This document shows, piece by piece, positions 12,343 through 23,915 of a stretch of DNA of 64,000 bases (position 1 is its first letter; every line of letters begins with the position of its first letter). This DNA is from Heracleum sosnowskyi (taxonomy: Eukaryota > Streptophyta > Magnoliopsida > Apiales > Apiaceae): assembly GCA_030848705.1 (NCBI GenBank), contig JAUIZM010000015.1, positions 4,588,001 to 4,652,000 on the forward strand, written 5' to 3'. Position numbers and translations under genes: made by a program. The notes under the pieces were generated by a model. The model had not been told where the DNA came from, ran no database searches, and saw nothing but the letters and a program-made list of their open reading frames with translations.

Positions 12343-14093
12343 TGTTAGGTCCAATATGTTTGTAGAAGGGGGGGTTGAATACAAACAGTACCGTTTTATC
12401 GAAATTTGTCCGTTAAATAAAATTCAATTTAGACAAATTTGAGCGGAATTAAATGAAACAAAATTCAAGTTAAATATAAAAATATATTAAACTTGAGAGG
12501 TTGTTACAATAACAGTACAGAACAATATCTAGTAATTAAAAACAAATTAGAAAATTCGACATGAACTTTTCTAATTTTGTTAATAAAAATCGAGATATAA
12601 ACTAGAAATATAAATTCGCTAGTAGTACAAGGGATACAAATAATCAAGTTCTACCGGATAAAATATTACAAAGGTAGCAGCCTTGATTTTCTATGAATTA
12701 ATTTAGTCCCGTGTTCTTGAGAGAAATGAGGAGGCAGTGGGTGTTTTTGTGTTAAAGATATGATTCTTGCGTCTGAGGTTAATCATCTTCTGCCTCTGTT
12801 TGTTTTATACTAAAACAAAATAGGCTGACTATCACTCGTTAAATAATAGTCAGAAAAATAGGGGCTATTAATAGTCACAATGATCCATTAATAGTTACAA
12901 GTTGTGGGTGATAGTCAGACTTGTGGGTAATAGTCAGGAAATAAAAAGGGGAATAATAGTTAGGAAAAGGTGGGTGATAGTTGGAATATTGCTCGGTGAT
13001 AGTCAGGTTTTATTTGTGATAGTCAGAAAATGTTCGGCTGCTTTTAATTTGTTAACAAAACTGAAATGTTAGGCAGAATGAATCACAGTCTCAGGAAGGC
13101 TCGGTGGCAGACACGCGGAGACTTTTCTGTGGTTGGAACGGGCGCGTGGCTTACACGCGCCATCTGGCGCGTCGTGCCGACAGGAGACTGACACAGCACG
13201 TGGACTGATTTCTCTGTTTGTTTTACAATTCAGTTTTTTTTCTGCTTTTGAATTCTTTCTGTTTTGTTTGTTTCTTTTCTTGGGCTTAATAATAAACTTT
13301 GGCCCACTTGAATTTCTCAGCCCTTTTCTATTTTCTTTTGATTCCAGCCCAACTGAAATCTCTAGCAGCCCAACTCTTTTGCAGCCCAATTCTGATTTAC
13401 AGCCCACTTTTCAATTTCTTTAATTCAATACTCAGCCCAATCATTTCATAATTAATTTAATTAACTAACTTAATCAAAAAGCAATTAATGATTAGTTAAT
13501 TAAATTAATTTAGATTACTATATTAATTCAAAGTTAATTAACATGATAATTAATTTAATAAATAAATTAATTCAGAATGAATTAATTTATTAATTAAATC
13601 AATTACATAATTATATTAATTAAATGAGAATTAATATAATTCACTTGACAGCTCATTCCTTTTCTCGAACCACTGAATGTAATAAGGACGTACCACTGAA
13701 TTTCTGCTGACGCTCGATGCACGGTCTGGTTCATGAGCGACTAACTCCAGTGACTGTTCCTTATATTTGACTTTATGATCTGGTTCCTTTCCTTCTTCTC
13801 TTCTCTCTCTTTCTCTTTCATCTTTTCTTCTGTACTGACACTGTCACCTTGAAATCTCTGTCACTTCAAACAAATCCACTTCATGACGAATACTCCACTG
13901 AGGCTTGAACAGATGTCTGAACTTCTTTCAATGTAGTAAATCCCCAAGTCTGTAGATTGACCTTGATCTCTTTCTACTGACAGATAAACATTCTGAGATT
14001 CCTCGTGACAGCCTATGTACTATTTACTTTTACTATCTTGTTTAAGTTGAGTCTTATCCTCGATATATAAATAGGCTATACATATGCCTTTCA
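12343..14093 (-). repeat. SIRE-type copia 5' LTR (1751 bp)
   Basis: On minus it begins TGAAAGGCATATG at 14093 and ends CCTAACA at 12343, the same ends as the LTRs at 49489 and 58016. It shares blocks with them, including a GC-rich part with ACGCGCC motifs (about 13140-13175) and the sequence next to the primer site, but is clearly diverged, so it belongs to the same family and is a different copy. A domain of repeated ATAGTCAG-type motifs lies at 12825-13030. The downstream host sequence starts CATCT at 14094; the matching duplication would be off the left edge. Confidence 0.88.
12825..13030. repeat. ATAGTCAG-motif cluster in the SIRE-type LTR
   Basis: About ten spaced copies of ATAGTCAG or close variants (TGATAGTCAG, AATAGTCAG, AATAGTTAC). 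They occupy the position where the other SIRE-type LTRs (50540-50860) carry many GTATTAC motifs. Confidence 0.8.
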
Positions 14094-14278
14094 CATCTTC
14101 ACAAAAAAAGTCTTATAATTCTACCATCTATCCATTCATAAAAAAATTTAACAAAAAAATTAACAAAATAAAATAAAATGAGAACAGTGAAAACATACAT
14201 ATTCACTACATTTCAAGCTATTTTAAAGGACCCTGCTAGGGGCATCTTCACAAAAAAGTCTTATATTTCTACCCTCTA
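14094..14278. other. Helitron-like flank with a duplicated segment
   Basis: The segment starting TCTTCACAAAAAAAGTCTTA at 14095 recurs at 14244. The second copy is cut at 14278 by the copia element and resumes at 22818, where the match continues (TTTCATAA then AAAATTAAC). No coding sequence is seen. It may be the duplicated 5' end of the Helitron whose 3' end lies at 23346; that link is inferred. Confidence 0.5.
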
Positions 14279-15816
14279 TGTTAGTGTAGGTGCCCTAGAG
14301 GCATTACATTGTTTATTTTGATAAACCTTTATGTCATTTGATTATTTAATAAATATATTTATTATGACTTTAATTACTGCGATATATTTGTTAGCATAAT
14401 AAATGTCCTTAGAATAATGATACACATTATATAGTTTAAGTATTTAACTTGAACTTGAGATTATATAATATATCATATTCTTAAAGGTCCCTAGTTGAGT
14501 ATTATTATATAGGACAATAATAATACATAAATAGACTAGTATGTTGTTGACTGATAACCACATCTCATTGGTTATAAGTATGGAGATACTAAAGTCAAAA
14601 CATGGGTACATGTAAGGGTACATGGCACTGGACAGACCCACCGTGAGATTCTTCATGTTAATAAAGTCATAAGAAAGACTCACAGTGATAATGGTGTAAT
14701 GATCCTTTGACTTGAGATCATTATATTTCTATACGAGGATAATATACTTTGACTACATTAAAAGTTACCTTTGACCGGGTGATGATAAAAGTGGACATCG
14801 GGTATATTGTGAATCGTATGAGAAATATGAATGATAGATAAAGGATTTAACCCTCCTATCAGATAGGAGAGATATTATTGGCCTCTTGATTGAGTGAGAC
14901 TATAAAATGCATGGCCGTGCTCAAATAGTGATTTGTTTTAATAGTCTACTCATGGATCAAGTAAACCCGGATTAAATTATGAAGAGGATGACATGAAACA
15001 TGCCTCGAGTTTAATCTATAATATTTGGTTAAAGGGATTATATTACACGGGAACATTAATCACAAAAGGTTTTATCGAATCACGATTTAATTATTATTTA
15101 ATTGGGTAGCAATGATGTATTACTAGATGCCGCTCATTGTTTATAATTTTATTGGAGAATAAAATTATTGCCAAAATAAATAATAGCCTACAGGGTCACA
15201 CACATAGAACATTTAAAGGAAGAATTAATTTAAATTATGAATTTAAATTAATTAGTGATTAGTTGGATTTTATTATATTAATTAAGTGGGACTTAATTAA
15301 GATATAATAAAATACAAATAATACATGAGATATGATTTTAATAATTAAGTTTGACTTAATTATTATTTATTTAAATAATAGGATTTGATTCTATTATTTA
15401 ATTAATCAAACTTGGGCTAGGTTTTTAGTTGGGCTTTTACCTTACACTATCATATAAATATATGATGATAGGTAAAGAAGGTAATTAATTTTGTACGACA
15501 AAAATAATCCCCAGCCGCTTGAACCAAAACCTAAAAAGAAGATCTCATATTTTCATTGGAGGCTAGTACCTCCCTTCCAATCAAGAATCGTTCTTGGAGT
15601 GTTCGTGTGGATACCGTAGAGGAGGCTTCGAAGAGGAGCACTCAACGATCGTGAAAGCTTGGATCTCCATTAGACATACAATCGTAAAGCTTCTTTAAGG
15701 TAAATCATCAATCTCCGAATTAAATATCATGTTTTTGCATGGATCCTGCGGTAGGGTTTCGATAATTATTGTTTTTGTTTTAATTTTCCGCTGCGTTTGA
15801 TGCTCGAAACCCTTCA
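14279..15816 (+). repeat. Copia element 5' LTR (1538 bp)
   Basis: Begins TGTTAGTGTAGGTGCC and ends CGAAACCCTTCA. It matches 21275-22812 throughout except for one base noticed near 14355. An ORF inside it (14444-14683, minus) is duplicated in the other LTR and is not considered a gene. Confidence 0.96.
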
Positions 15817-15817
15817 A

Positions 15818-15829
15818 TGGCATCAGAGC
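15818..15829 (+). other. Primer binding site, copia element
   Basis: TGGCATCAGAGC lies one base after the 5' LTR; it differs by one base from the usual initiator tRNA-Met complement TGGTATCAGAGC. Confidence 0.85.
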
Positions 15830-17692
15830 TACTTGCAAAAACGTTTTAATTCGGTTATATGTTACAGTTTTGATATATATACGAGCATGTTTGATGATTG
15901 TCATGTATGATGCGTTGATTTTGATATATATGTATAAACTGTATGTTAATGATGATTGGGATGATCATATGATGATCATATAATCTGTATGTATATTGAT
16001 ATATACATGATTTTTGTTTGTTCATGATATGGGGATTGTATACGATACGATTTCTGTATACGCTGCGCAGATCTGGTGAAATCTGTGTCCAGTGTCCAAT
16101 TTTCGCAAACGATATGTGTTTTCTGACCGGAAACGAGCGTCTGAACAAAACTGATACCATAGGTATCACCGACTCGTCTGTAAGGCGTTTGACGCCGTTT
16201 AGTGCATGAAAAACGCGATTTATTGTTTTCAGAATTTGATTCTGATTTTCTGAGTTTTGCGTTATATGATTTCTTTGATTGGATCATCTGAAATATGATA
16301 TGGTATAACATGATTAGATAATATGACATGTTATTTAATTGTTACTTGAGCATGGTGGATGGTTATGGCCTTGAGACCCATAGGATAGAGGTTTTTGTTT
16401 ATGGTTTGGTTTCTAAATACGACTTGCATGTCGTCATTCCTTGTAATGATTAAATCTCGAATGTAACTCGAGTTCTCCTTGTAAGTATATTAGTATAGTT
16501 GTTTTGTTTATGTAATGTACATGAATACATGAAGACAAGCAAGTAAGGAGGCGATCCAAGGAGGCATTGTAGCAGCAAAGAAGAAGACATGTAATAGTAT
16601 AGTATTTTAAACCACCCATAGATTGTCCTTGATCCTTTCATTAGCTTGAAAGGATCATATAGGATAAAGGCCATAACCAATCACGTTTACATACTGCACT
16701 TACTTTACATATGATGTATGAATGTATGTGTAGGATACATAGAAATGCATGCTTTAATTAGATTAATCATGTATGAATGAATGTATTAGATACATCACCC
16801 ATGCCATGCCTGCATAATCAAGATAAAATCTGTAACGATTCAAGATTTTAAAATTAACAAACGATCATGAGATTCTTGTGTTTTTAAAATATGGATTTTA
16901 AAGCACGGAACTAAATATGGATTTTGATATCTAAAATTTGGGATTTTCTGTCAAAAGCGGATATGCGTATTCGTAAGGTTGATGGGTTTTAAGTGTGACC
17001 TTTGGTATCCTCCATCTACCTGGGAAATGAACAATTTAGGATGTCAATATGAAATATTTGGTTCAAGGAAAAATTGAGGATCTCTTTATGATGTGATCAT
17101 GATCGTTATAATTTTTCTAAATCCCTTAACAAAATATTAAGTTTTAATCAGATGCTTTCCAATGAATGAACACTCATCGAATCCTAGATCGATAAGGGGA
17201 AGGGCTGTCAGTGGCAGGGGACTCCTATCTATCGTGGTGAGATGCGACGAATATAAACGGTTATATTCGGCCGTTGGATCATTGGGTCAAACTTAACTAA
17301 GTCGTCATAATAAGGTGAAAATAAACGGTTATATTCGACCATTATGAACTTAGAAGCATAGAGTTTGGTTAAAATCTATTAGATAGATTAGAACAATGGT
17401 TGTTCACCAAGCTATCCAAGAATTATATATGATATAATTGACAATTGTTGTCTACCTAAATAATCATTTTTAAGGACTTCCAGTGGTTGACTTAGAATAT
17501 GACGAAATATGGATCTTGGCTCACTAGAAAGAATTATGGGATATACTTTCCGAATTAATAGTAAGGGCTATTAATTTGATAAAAATAGTGGGAGATATAT
17601 TATGAATATATCATAATCATTTGAACATAATAATTGATAACTCAGACAATCTAATGTTTATTTTGTGCTTTTAACATTGTAGATACTAAGAA
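15830..17692 (+). other. Long untranslated leader of the copia element
   Basis: About 1.86 kb between the primer site and the gag start, without a credible ORF. It contains a short duplicated motif AAACGGTTATATTCG (near 17256 and 17323). Packaging or translation signals would be expected here but none can be named. Confidence 0.6.
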
Positions 17693-18385
17693 ATGGCAAA
17701 CAACACAAACTCTCTATCTGTTCGATCAATCCTTGAGAAGGATAAACTGACAGGAGTAAATAACTTCCTAGACTGGCAGAGGAATTTGAGGATTGTCCTC
17801 AGGCAGGAGTGCAAGCTTCATGTCATTGATATCCCTCCGCCAGGTCCCCTTCCTGAGGGCGCTACCGTTGATGAACGAGCGGCCCACACAAAGGATGAGA
17901 ATGATGCAAATGATGTTGCATGTCTTATGTTGGCAACTATGAGTGCTGAGCTTCAAAGACAGCATGTGCATATGGATGCATATACTATCTACGAGCACTT
18001 GCAAAGCATGTTTGCAAGCCAAACTCGTCAAGAAAGGATCAACACGAGTAAGTCATTTTTTAATTGCAAACAAGGGGCAAGTGAACCAGTTGATAAGGGT
18101 GAATGTCACTACTGTAAGAAAACTGGTCACTGGAAAAGAAACTGTTCAGTTTACTTGGAGGATCTGAAGAAGAAGAAGGCTCAACAAGCTTCTACTTCAG
18201 GTATATATGTTATAGAAGTCAATATGTCTACTTCTACATCTTGGGTATTGGATACTGGATGTGCTTCTCACATTTGTTTAAATGTGCGGGAGCTGCAGAG
18301 AAGTAGGACATTGGCTAAGGGAGAAGTAGACCTACGAGTTGGCAATGGAGCAAAAGTTGCTGCTTTGGCTGTAGGCTTGTTTTAG
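17693..18385 (+). pseudogene. Copia gag-protease, internally deleted
   Basis: A 230-codon ORF starting MANNTNSLSVRSILEKDKL. It has the copia gag N-terminal fold region (about 1-125), a CCHC zinc knuckle CHYCKKTGHWKRNC (about 139-152) and the protease active-site motif LDTGCASH (about 186-193), followed by an early stop. The region between the gag core (ending near FFNCKQ) and the zinc knuckle is far shorter than in intact relatives, so much of the capsid C-terminal half appears deleted. After the stop the reading continues in another frame into the ORF at 18405. Start chosen because it is the first ATG before a clear gag motif. Confidence 0.88.
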
Positions 18386-18404
18386 AACTTGATAACTGTT
18401 TTAC

Positions 18405-20528
18405 GTGCCTGCGATTTGCAGAAACATTATTTCGGTTTCTTGTTTGGACAAGAAAGGTTTTTCATTTATAATAAGGAACAACAGTTGTTCTTTTGCTTTG
18501 AATGATTTGACCTATGGTGTTGCACGTTTGTTTAATGGTTTATATGTTCTTGATTTAGATAATCCTGTCTATAATATAGAAAACAAACGACTTAAAATTA
18601 ATGACTCAAATCATACATACCTCTGGCATTGTCGTCTAGGCCATATAAATGAGAAACGCATATCCAAATTACATAAAGATGGATACTTGGATAAATTTGA
18701 TTTTGAATCATACCAAGAATGCGAATCTTGTTTGCTTGGTAAGATGACCAAAGCCCCTTTCACTGGTAAGGGTCAAAGGGCCACTGAACGTCTGGAGCTT
18801 ATACATAGTGATGTATGTGGCCCAATGCGTGTGATGGCTAGAGGAGGCTACTACTACTTCATAACATTTACTGATGATTACAGTAGATATGGATATGTAT
18901 ATCTTATGAAGAATAAATCCGATTCTTTTGAAAAGTTCAAAGAATATAAGGCTGAAGTAGAGAAGCAAATTGGCGGAGGTGCAAGTATTAAGATCTTACG
19001 ATCCGATCGTGGGGGTGAATACTTAAGCACCGAATTTAAAGAGTATTTAAAAGAGTGTGGTATTGTATCACAACTCACTCCGCCAGGAACACCTCAATGG
19101 AATGGAGTTTCAGAGAGGAGAAATCGTACCTTGTTGGACATGGTGCGATCGATGATGAGTCATGCAGATCTTCCAATTAGTTTCTGGGGTCACGCTCTAG
19201 AAACAGCGGCTTTCACACTTAACCGTGTTCCTACTAAGAAGGTTCAAAAGACTCCATATGAGATATGGGAGGAGAAACGGTCAGGCATGAACTTTATGAA
19301 AGTTTGGGGATGCAAGGCGTTTGTGAAACGTCAAGTATCAGATAAGCTTGGACCTAAATCCGAAGAGTGCATATTTGTGGGATACCCTAAAGAAACAAAG
19401 GCGTATTATTTTTATAGTCCCTCTGAGCAGAAAGTGTTTATTGCTCGAGATGCTGTCTTTATGGAAAGAGATTTTGTTTCCAAAAGAAACAGTGGGAGAA
19501 CTATAGATCTCGATGAAGATCGAGAACCGCAAAATAGCATTGAACCTGAAGTGGAACAGGAGCAGGATAATGCTCAAGAAACACAGGTTGTTCGTAGATC
19601 TGGTAGAATTCGCCATGAGCCAGAGAGATATGGATTTCTCTTGACTCAATGTGGTGATTTGATGCTCATAGATGAAGATGAGCCTCTCACATACCAAGAT
19701 GCTATGAACAATCCAGACTCTAAGAGATGGCTAGAAGCCATGAAATCCGAGATGGATTCCATGTACGAAAACCAAGTATGGACTTTGGTTGATCCACCCG
19801 AAGGGGTAAAACCCGTAGGGTGCAAATGGGTTTTCAAAAGGAAAACTGACGTGGATGGAAATGTTCAGACCTACAAAGCAAGGCTGGTTGCAAAAGGTTT
19901 CAAACAAATTCATGGTATTGACTATGATGAAACTTTCTCACCAGTGGCTATGGTCAAGTCCATAAGGATTTTGCTTGCAATTGCAGCATTCCATGATTAT
20001 GAAATCTGGCAAATGGATGTCAAAACAGCCTTCCTTAATGGAAGCCTTGAAGAGGATGTGTACATGACACAGCCTGAAGGTTTTGTCGATCCAAGGAATG
20101 TTGGCAAGGTATATAAATTACGTCGATCCATTTATGGATTGAAGCAAGCCTCTAGGAGATGGAATATCCGTTTTGATGAAATAGTCAAGGAGTATGGCTT
20201 TGTTCAAAACAAAGATGAACCTTGTGTTTACAAGAAGGTTAGTGGGAGGCATGTGGCATTCATAGTATTATATGTTGATGATATACTACTAATGGGGAAT
20301 GACATACCTTCTCTAAAGGCTGTTAAGACTTGGTTACGGAGCAACTTCTCTATGAAAGACTTAGGAGATACATCCTACATTCGAGGAATGAGGATCTATA
20401 GGGATAGATCTAGAAGGATGATCGGTCTAAGTCAGAGTACATACATTGATAAGGTTTTTGCATCGTTTTGGTATGCAAAATGCGAAAAGGGGATGTGTCC
20501 CCGTGTCTCAAGGGATAACGATCTCTAA
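18405..20528 (+). pseudogene. Copia integrase and reverse transcriptase (frameshifted pol)
   Basis: This 707-codon ORF carries the integrase zinc site (H75, H80, C106, C109), integrase core D136, D201, E237 with the DD35E spacing, and reverse transcriptase with MDVKTAFLNG (D538) and YVDD (623-626). The catalytic residues are present, so the core enzymes may have been lost only recently. The ORF is broken at both ends: upstream a small deletion separates it from gag-protease, and downstream a frameshift near 20460 moves the RT end and RNase H to the ORF at 20446. The nominal start is just an internal Met. Confidence 0.93.
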
Positions 20529-21260
20529 AGACCAGTGTCCGAAATCATTGGATGATAAGGACAACATGAGGAAAGTTCCATATGCCTCAGCAATTAGATC
20601 TATCATGTATGCAATGGTATGTACTCGTCCTGATGTCTCGTATGCTTTGAGCATGACGAGCATACACCAGTCTAATCCAAGTGAAGGTCACTGGACGGTA
20701 GTCAAGAATATTCTTAAGTACCTGAAAAGGACTAAAGATTTATTCTTGGTGTATGGAGGAGAGGAGAAACTGGTTGTAAAAAGTTACACCGATGCAAGTT
20801 TCCAAATAGACAGGGATGATACTGTATCATAGTCTGGTTTTTGTTTTGTCTAAACGGAGGTACTGTAAGCTAGAAGAGTTCATAGCAAGAAACAGTCGTT
20901 GTTTCTACAATGGAGGCCGAGTACATTGCAGCTTGTGAAGCGGCAAAGGAAGATGTTTGGATTCGAAAATTCATTACTGAATTGGGAGTGGTTCCATCGA
21001 TCGCAGATCCCATAGACAAGTACTGCGATGATAATGGAGCCATTGCACAGGCTAAAGAACCTAGATATTACTCCCGATCCAAACATATACTCAGGAGATT
21101 TCACCTCATTCGAGAGATAAATGAAAAGGGTGATATACACATATGTAAAGTACACACAAATGATAACATAGCAGACTCACTGACCAAAGGCTTGTCGCAG
21201 CAGAAGCACGACGGTCAAACTAGTTCCATGGGTATTAGATACATGGGTGATTGGCTCTAG
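20446..21260 (+). pseudogene. Copia RT end and RNase H, two frames
   Basis: 20446-20832 continues pol (MIRFLHRFGMQNAKR...) into the start of RNase H, with the YTDAS motif near 20788. It ends at a stop at 20830. Damaged sequence follows, and 20910-21260 gives the RNase H C-terminal half (MEAEYIAACEAAKEDVWIRK, then a DNIADSLTKGL block typical of copia pol ends). Two or more lesions therefore separate the RNase H active-site residues. Stop at 21258-21260, just before the polypurine tract. Confidence 0.9.
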
Positions 21261-21263
21261 TGC

Positions 21264-21274
21264 AAGTGGGAGAT
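21264..21274 (+). other. Polypurine tract, copia element
   Basis: AAGTGGGAGAT directly precedes the 3' LTR start TGTTAGTG. Confidence 0.9.
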
Positions 21275-22812
21275 TGTTAGTGTAGGTGCCCTAGAGGCAT
21301 TACATTGTTTATTTTGATAAACCTTTATGTCATTTGATTATTTAATAAATGTATTTATTATGACTTTAATTACTGCGATATATTTGTTAGCATAATAAAT
21401 GTCCTTAGAATAATGATACACATTATATAGTTTAAGTATTTAACTTGAACTTGAGATTATATAATATATCATATTCTTAAAGGTCCCTAGTTGAGTATTA
21501 TTATATAGGACAATAATAATACATAAATAGACTAGTATGTTGTTGACTGATAACCACATCTCATTGGTTATAAGTATGGAGATACTAAAGTCAAAACATG
21601 GGTACATGTAAGGGTACATGGCACTGGACAGACCCACCGTGAGATTCTTCATGTTAATAAAGTCATAAGAAAGACTCACAGTGATAATGGTGTAATGATC
21701 CTTTGACTTGAGATCATTATATTTCTATACGAGGATAATATACTTTGACTACATTAAAAGTTACCTTTGACCGGGTGATGATAAAAGTGGACATCGGGTA
21801 TATTGTGAATCGTATGAGAAATATGAATGATAGATAAAGGATTTAACCCTCCTATCAGATAGGAGAGATATTATTGGCCTCTTGATTGAGTGAGACTATA
21901 AAATGCATGGCCGTGCTCAAATAGTGATTTGTTTTAATAGTCTACTCATGGATCAAGTAAACCCGGATTAAATTATGAAGAGGATGACATGAAACATGCC
22001 TCGAGTTTAATCTATAATATTTGGTTAAAGGGATTATATTACACGGGAACATTAATCACAAAAGGTTTTATCGAATCACGATTTAATTATTATTTAATTG
22101 GGTAGCAATGATGTATTACTAGATGCCGCTCATTGTTTATAATTTTATTGGAGAATAAAATTATTGCCAAAATAAATAATAGCCTACAGGGTCACACACA
22201 TAGAACATTTAAAGGAAGAATTAATTTAAATTATGAATTTAAATTAATTAGTGATTAGTTGGATTTTATTATATTAATTAAGTGGGACTTAATTAAGATA
22301 TAATAAAATACAAATAATACATGAGATATGATTTTAATAATTAAGTTTGACTTAATTATTATTTATTTAAATAATAGGATTTGATTCTATTATTTAATTA
22401 ATCAAACTTGGGCTAGGTTTTTAGTTGGGCTTTTACCTTACACTATCATATAAATATATGATGATAGGTAAAGAAGGTAATTAATTTTGTACGACAAAAA
22501 TAATCCCCAGCCGCTTGAACCAAAACCTAAAAAGAAGATCTCATATTTTCATTGGAGGCTAGTACCTCCCTTCCAATCAAGAATCGTTCTTGGAGTGTTC
22601 GTGTGGATACCGTAGAGGAGGCTTCGAAGAGGAGCACTCAACGATCGTGAAAGCTTGGATCTCCATTAGACATACAATCGTAAAGCTTCTTTAAGGTAAA
22701 TCATCAATCTCCGAATTAAATATCATGTTTTTGCATGGATCCTGCGGTAGGGTTTCGATAATTATTGTTTTTGTTTTAATTTTCCGCTGCGTTTGATGCT
22801 CGAAACCCTTCA
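21275..22812 (+). repeat. Copia element 3' LTR (1538 bp)
   Basis: Copy of 14279-15816 at offset 6996; it ends CCTTCA and is followed by the target duplication CTCTA. Confidence 0.96.
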
Positions 22813-22817
22813 CTCTA

Positions 22818-23346
22818 TCCTTTCATAAGTAAAATTAACAAAAAAATTAAAAATTGCTTGAAATGTGATCTTATTGTTCTCCAACATTTACATATTATAT
22901 TAATTATGAGGTCTCATAGTTAATATAATATGTTATTGATATTATATGAGGTTTAATGTTTTGGAGCCATTTAATGTTGTGGAGCCATTGGAGATGAATG
23001 GATTATCATTTCCGCATTTGAATAATGAAAATAATTTATTATTGTTTTCAATTAGAGAACAATATTTGTAAAAATATTTATTACTTTTATTGCAGATTTT
23101 TTATGGATTAAATAAATTTTCAACATTGTTAAAATAGAATTGTATGCTACTTTTTTATATAAATTTTAGCATATCATTATTTTATTAAATACTTATATAA
23201 CTGTATAGAATATCTTTCTAAGAATTAATTATTTATATAATTGCATACAATATCTTTTTAAGAAATCAATCAAATTTGTTAAATTTTTGGTATTGTCATT
23301 TTAAATTAAGTAAGATGCCGTGTACGAAGTACGGGCAAAATACTAG
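22818..23346 (+). mobile_element. Helitron-like 3' part
   Basis: AT-rich noncoding sequence ends with a short hairpin, CCGTGTAC-GAA-GTACGG (23319-23335), then GCAAAATA and CTAG followed by T. A hairpin about 10 bases before CTRR/T is the standard Helitron 3' end. The hairpin and loop match the common plant form. With the sequence left of the copia insertion (14244-14278) it would form a non-autonomous element of roughly 0.6 kb. The 5' end (a TC after A) is not certain. Confidence 0.6.
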
Positions 23347-23700
23347 TGTTTCATAGCCTATGCTTGCTCCTTGAAGTTTTGATGGGTTATTTTTAGATAA
23401 TAAATTTTATAGTGTATGCTTGTCTCTTTAATTGATATATATTATTTTTGAAGGAAAAGGAATTAACTATAGGGCGAGTTGATATTAATTGTGATTAATT
23501 AATGGATTCGAATTCCTAGATTTTCCATATTATTTGATATATTTGTTAATTAGGTTAAACAAAACATCCCTCCAAATTATTTGTCGAGTCTGCCTGATTT
23601 AATTGTTAGGGTTGTGAAGAATTCATCATAGTCTCTGTGAATAGATCTGTAATTGCTAAAATTTAACACTGTGCATTTACAGTTATTTTTACTCATCACA
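23347..23700. other. Intergenic, nothing recognised
   Basis: AT-rich sequence without an ORF or a repeat that I can identify. Confidence 0.5.
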
Positions 23701-23913
23701 CTCAAAGGGGGGCGTAAGAAAACATCATATGTTTGGGATCATTTCACAGTTAATAATGATCCGAACTATCCTCGAGTTGTTTGTAATTATTGTGGAGTTT
23801 CTTATGCTTGTAAAAAAAAGAGAAATGCTACTAGTAATATGTAGTAATATGAGGGCACATTTAGAAAGTCAGTGCAAAAAGCATCCTCTTAGGTTTAATC
23901 GTGAGAAACAATC
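23701..23913 (+). pseudogene. hAT transposase BED zinc finger fragment
   Basis: Reading from GGRKKTSYVWDHFTVN, the sequence shows the BED-finger pattern: SYVWDHF, then CNYCG (the Cys pair), ...KKRNATSNM, and after a frameshift near 23840 an RAHLESQCKKHP block holding the His/Cys half. This arrangement is typical of the N-terminus of plant hAT (Ac/Tam3-like) transposases and related domesticated proteins. No catalytic domain follows. The reading stops at a pogo-like MITE insertion and appears to resume for about 55 bp at 24833. Confidence 0.75.
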
Positions 23914-23915
23914 TA

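Larger units (their letters stand above)
14279..22812 (+). mobile_element. Complete Ty1/copia element with defective gag-pol (8534 bp)
   Basis: Two 1538-bp LTRs lie 6996 bp apart, with TG...CA ends, a tRNA-Met-type primer site, gag-pol in copia order (gag, protease, integrase, RT, RNase H), a polypurine tract and a 5-bp target duplication CTCTA (14274-14278 and 22813-22817). I found one substitution between the LTRs (near 14355), so the insertion is recent. The coding region has a shortened gag and several frameshifts, so it cannot be autonomous. The lineage within Ty1/copia was not assigned; the SVRSILEKDKL gag start and a 1.9-kb leader may help place it. Confidence 0.96.

Noticed and set aside
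13069..13423. Overlapping ORFs on both strands in a GC-rich LTR segment
   Set aside because: They lie in the SIRE-type LTR; composition alone keeps both strands open.
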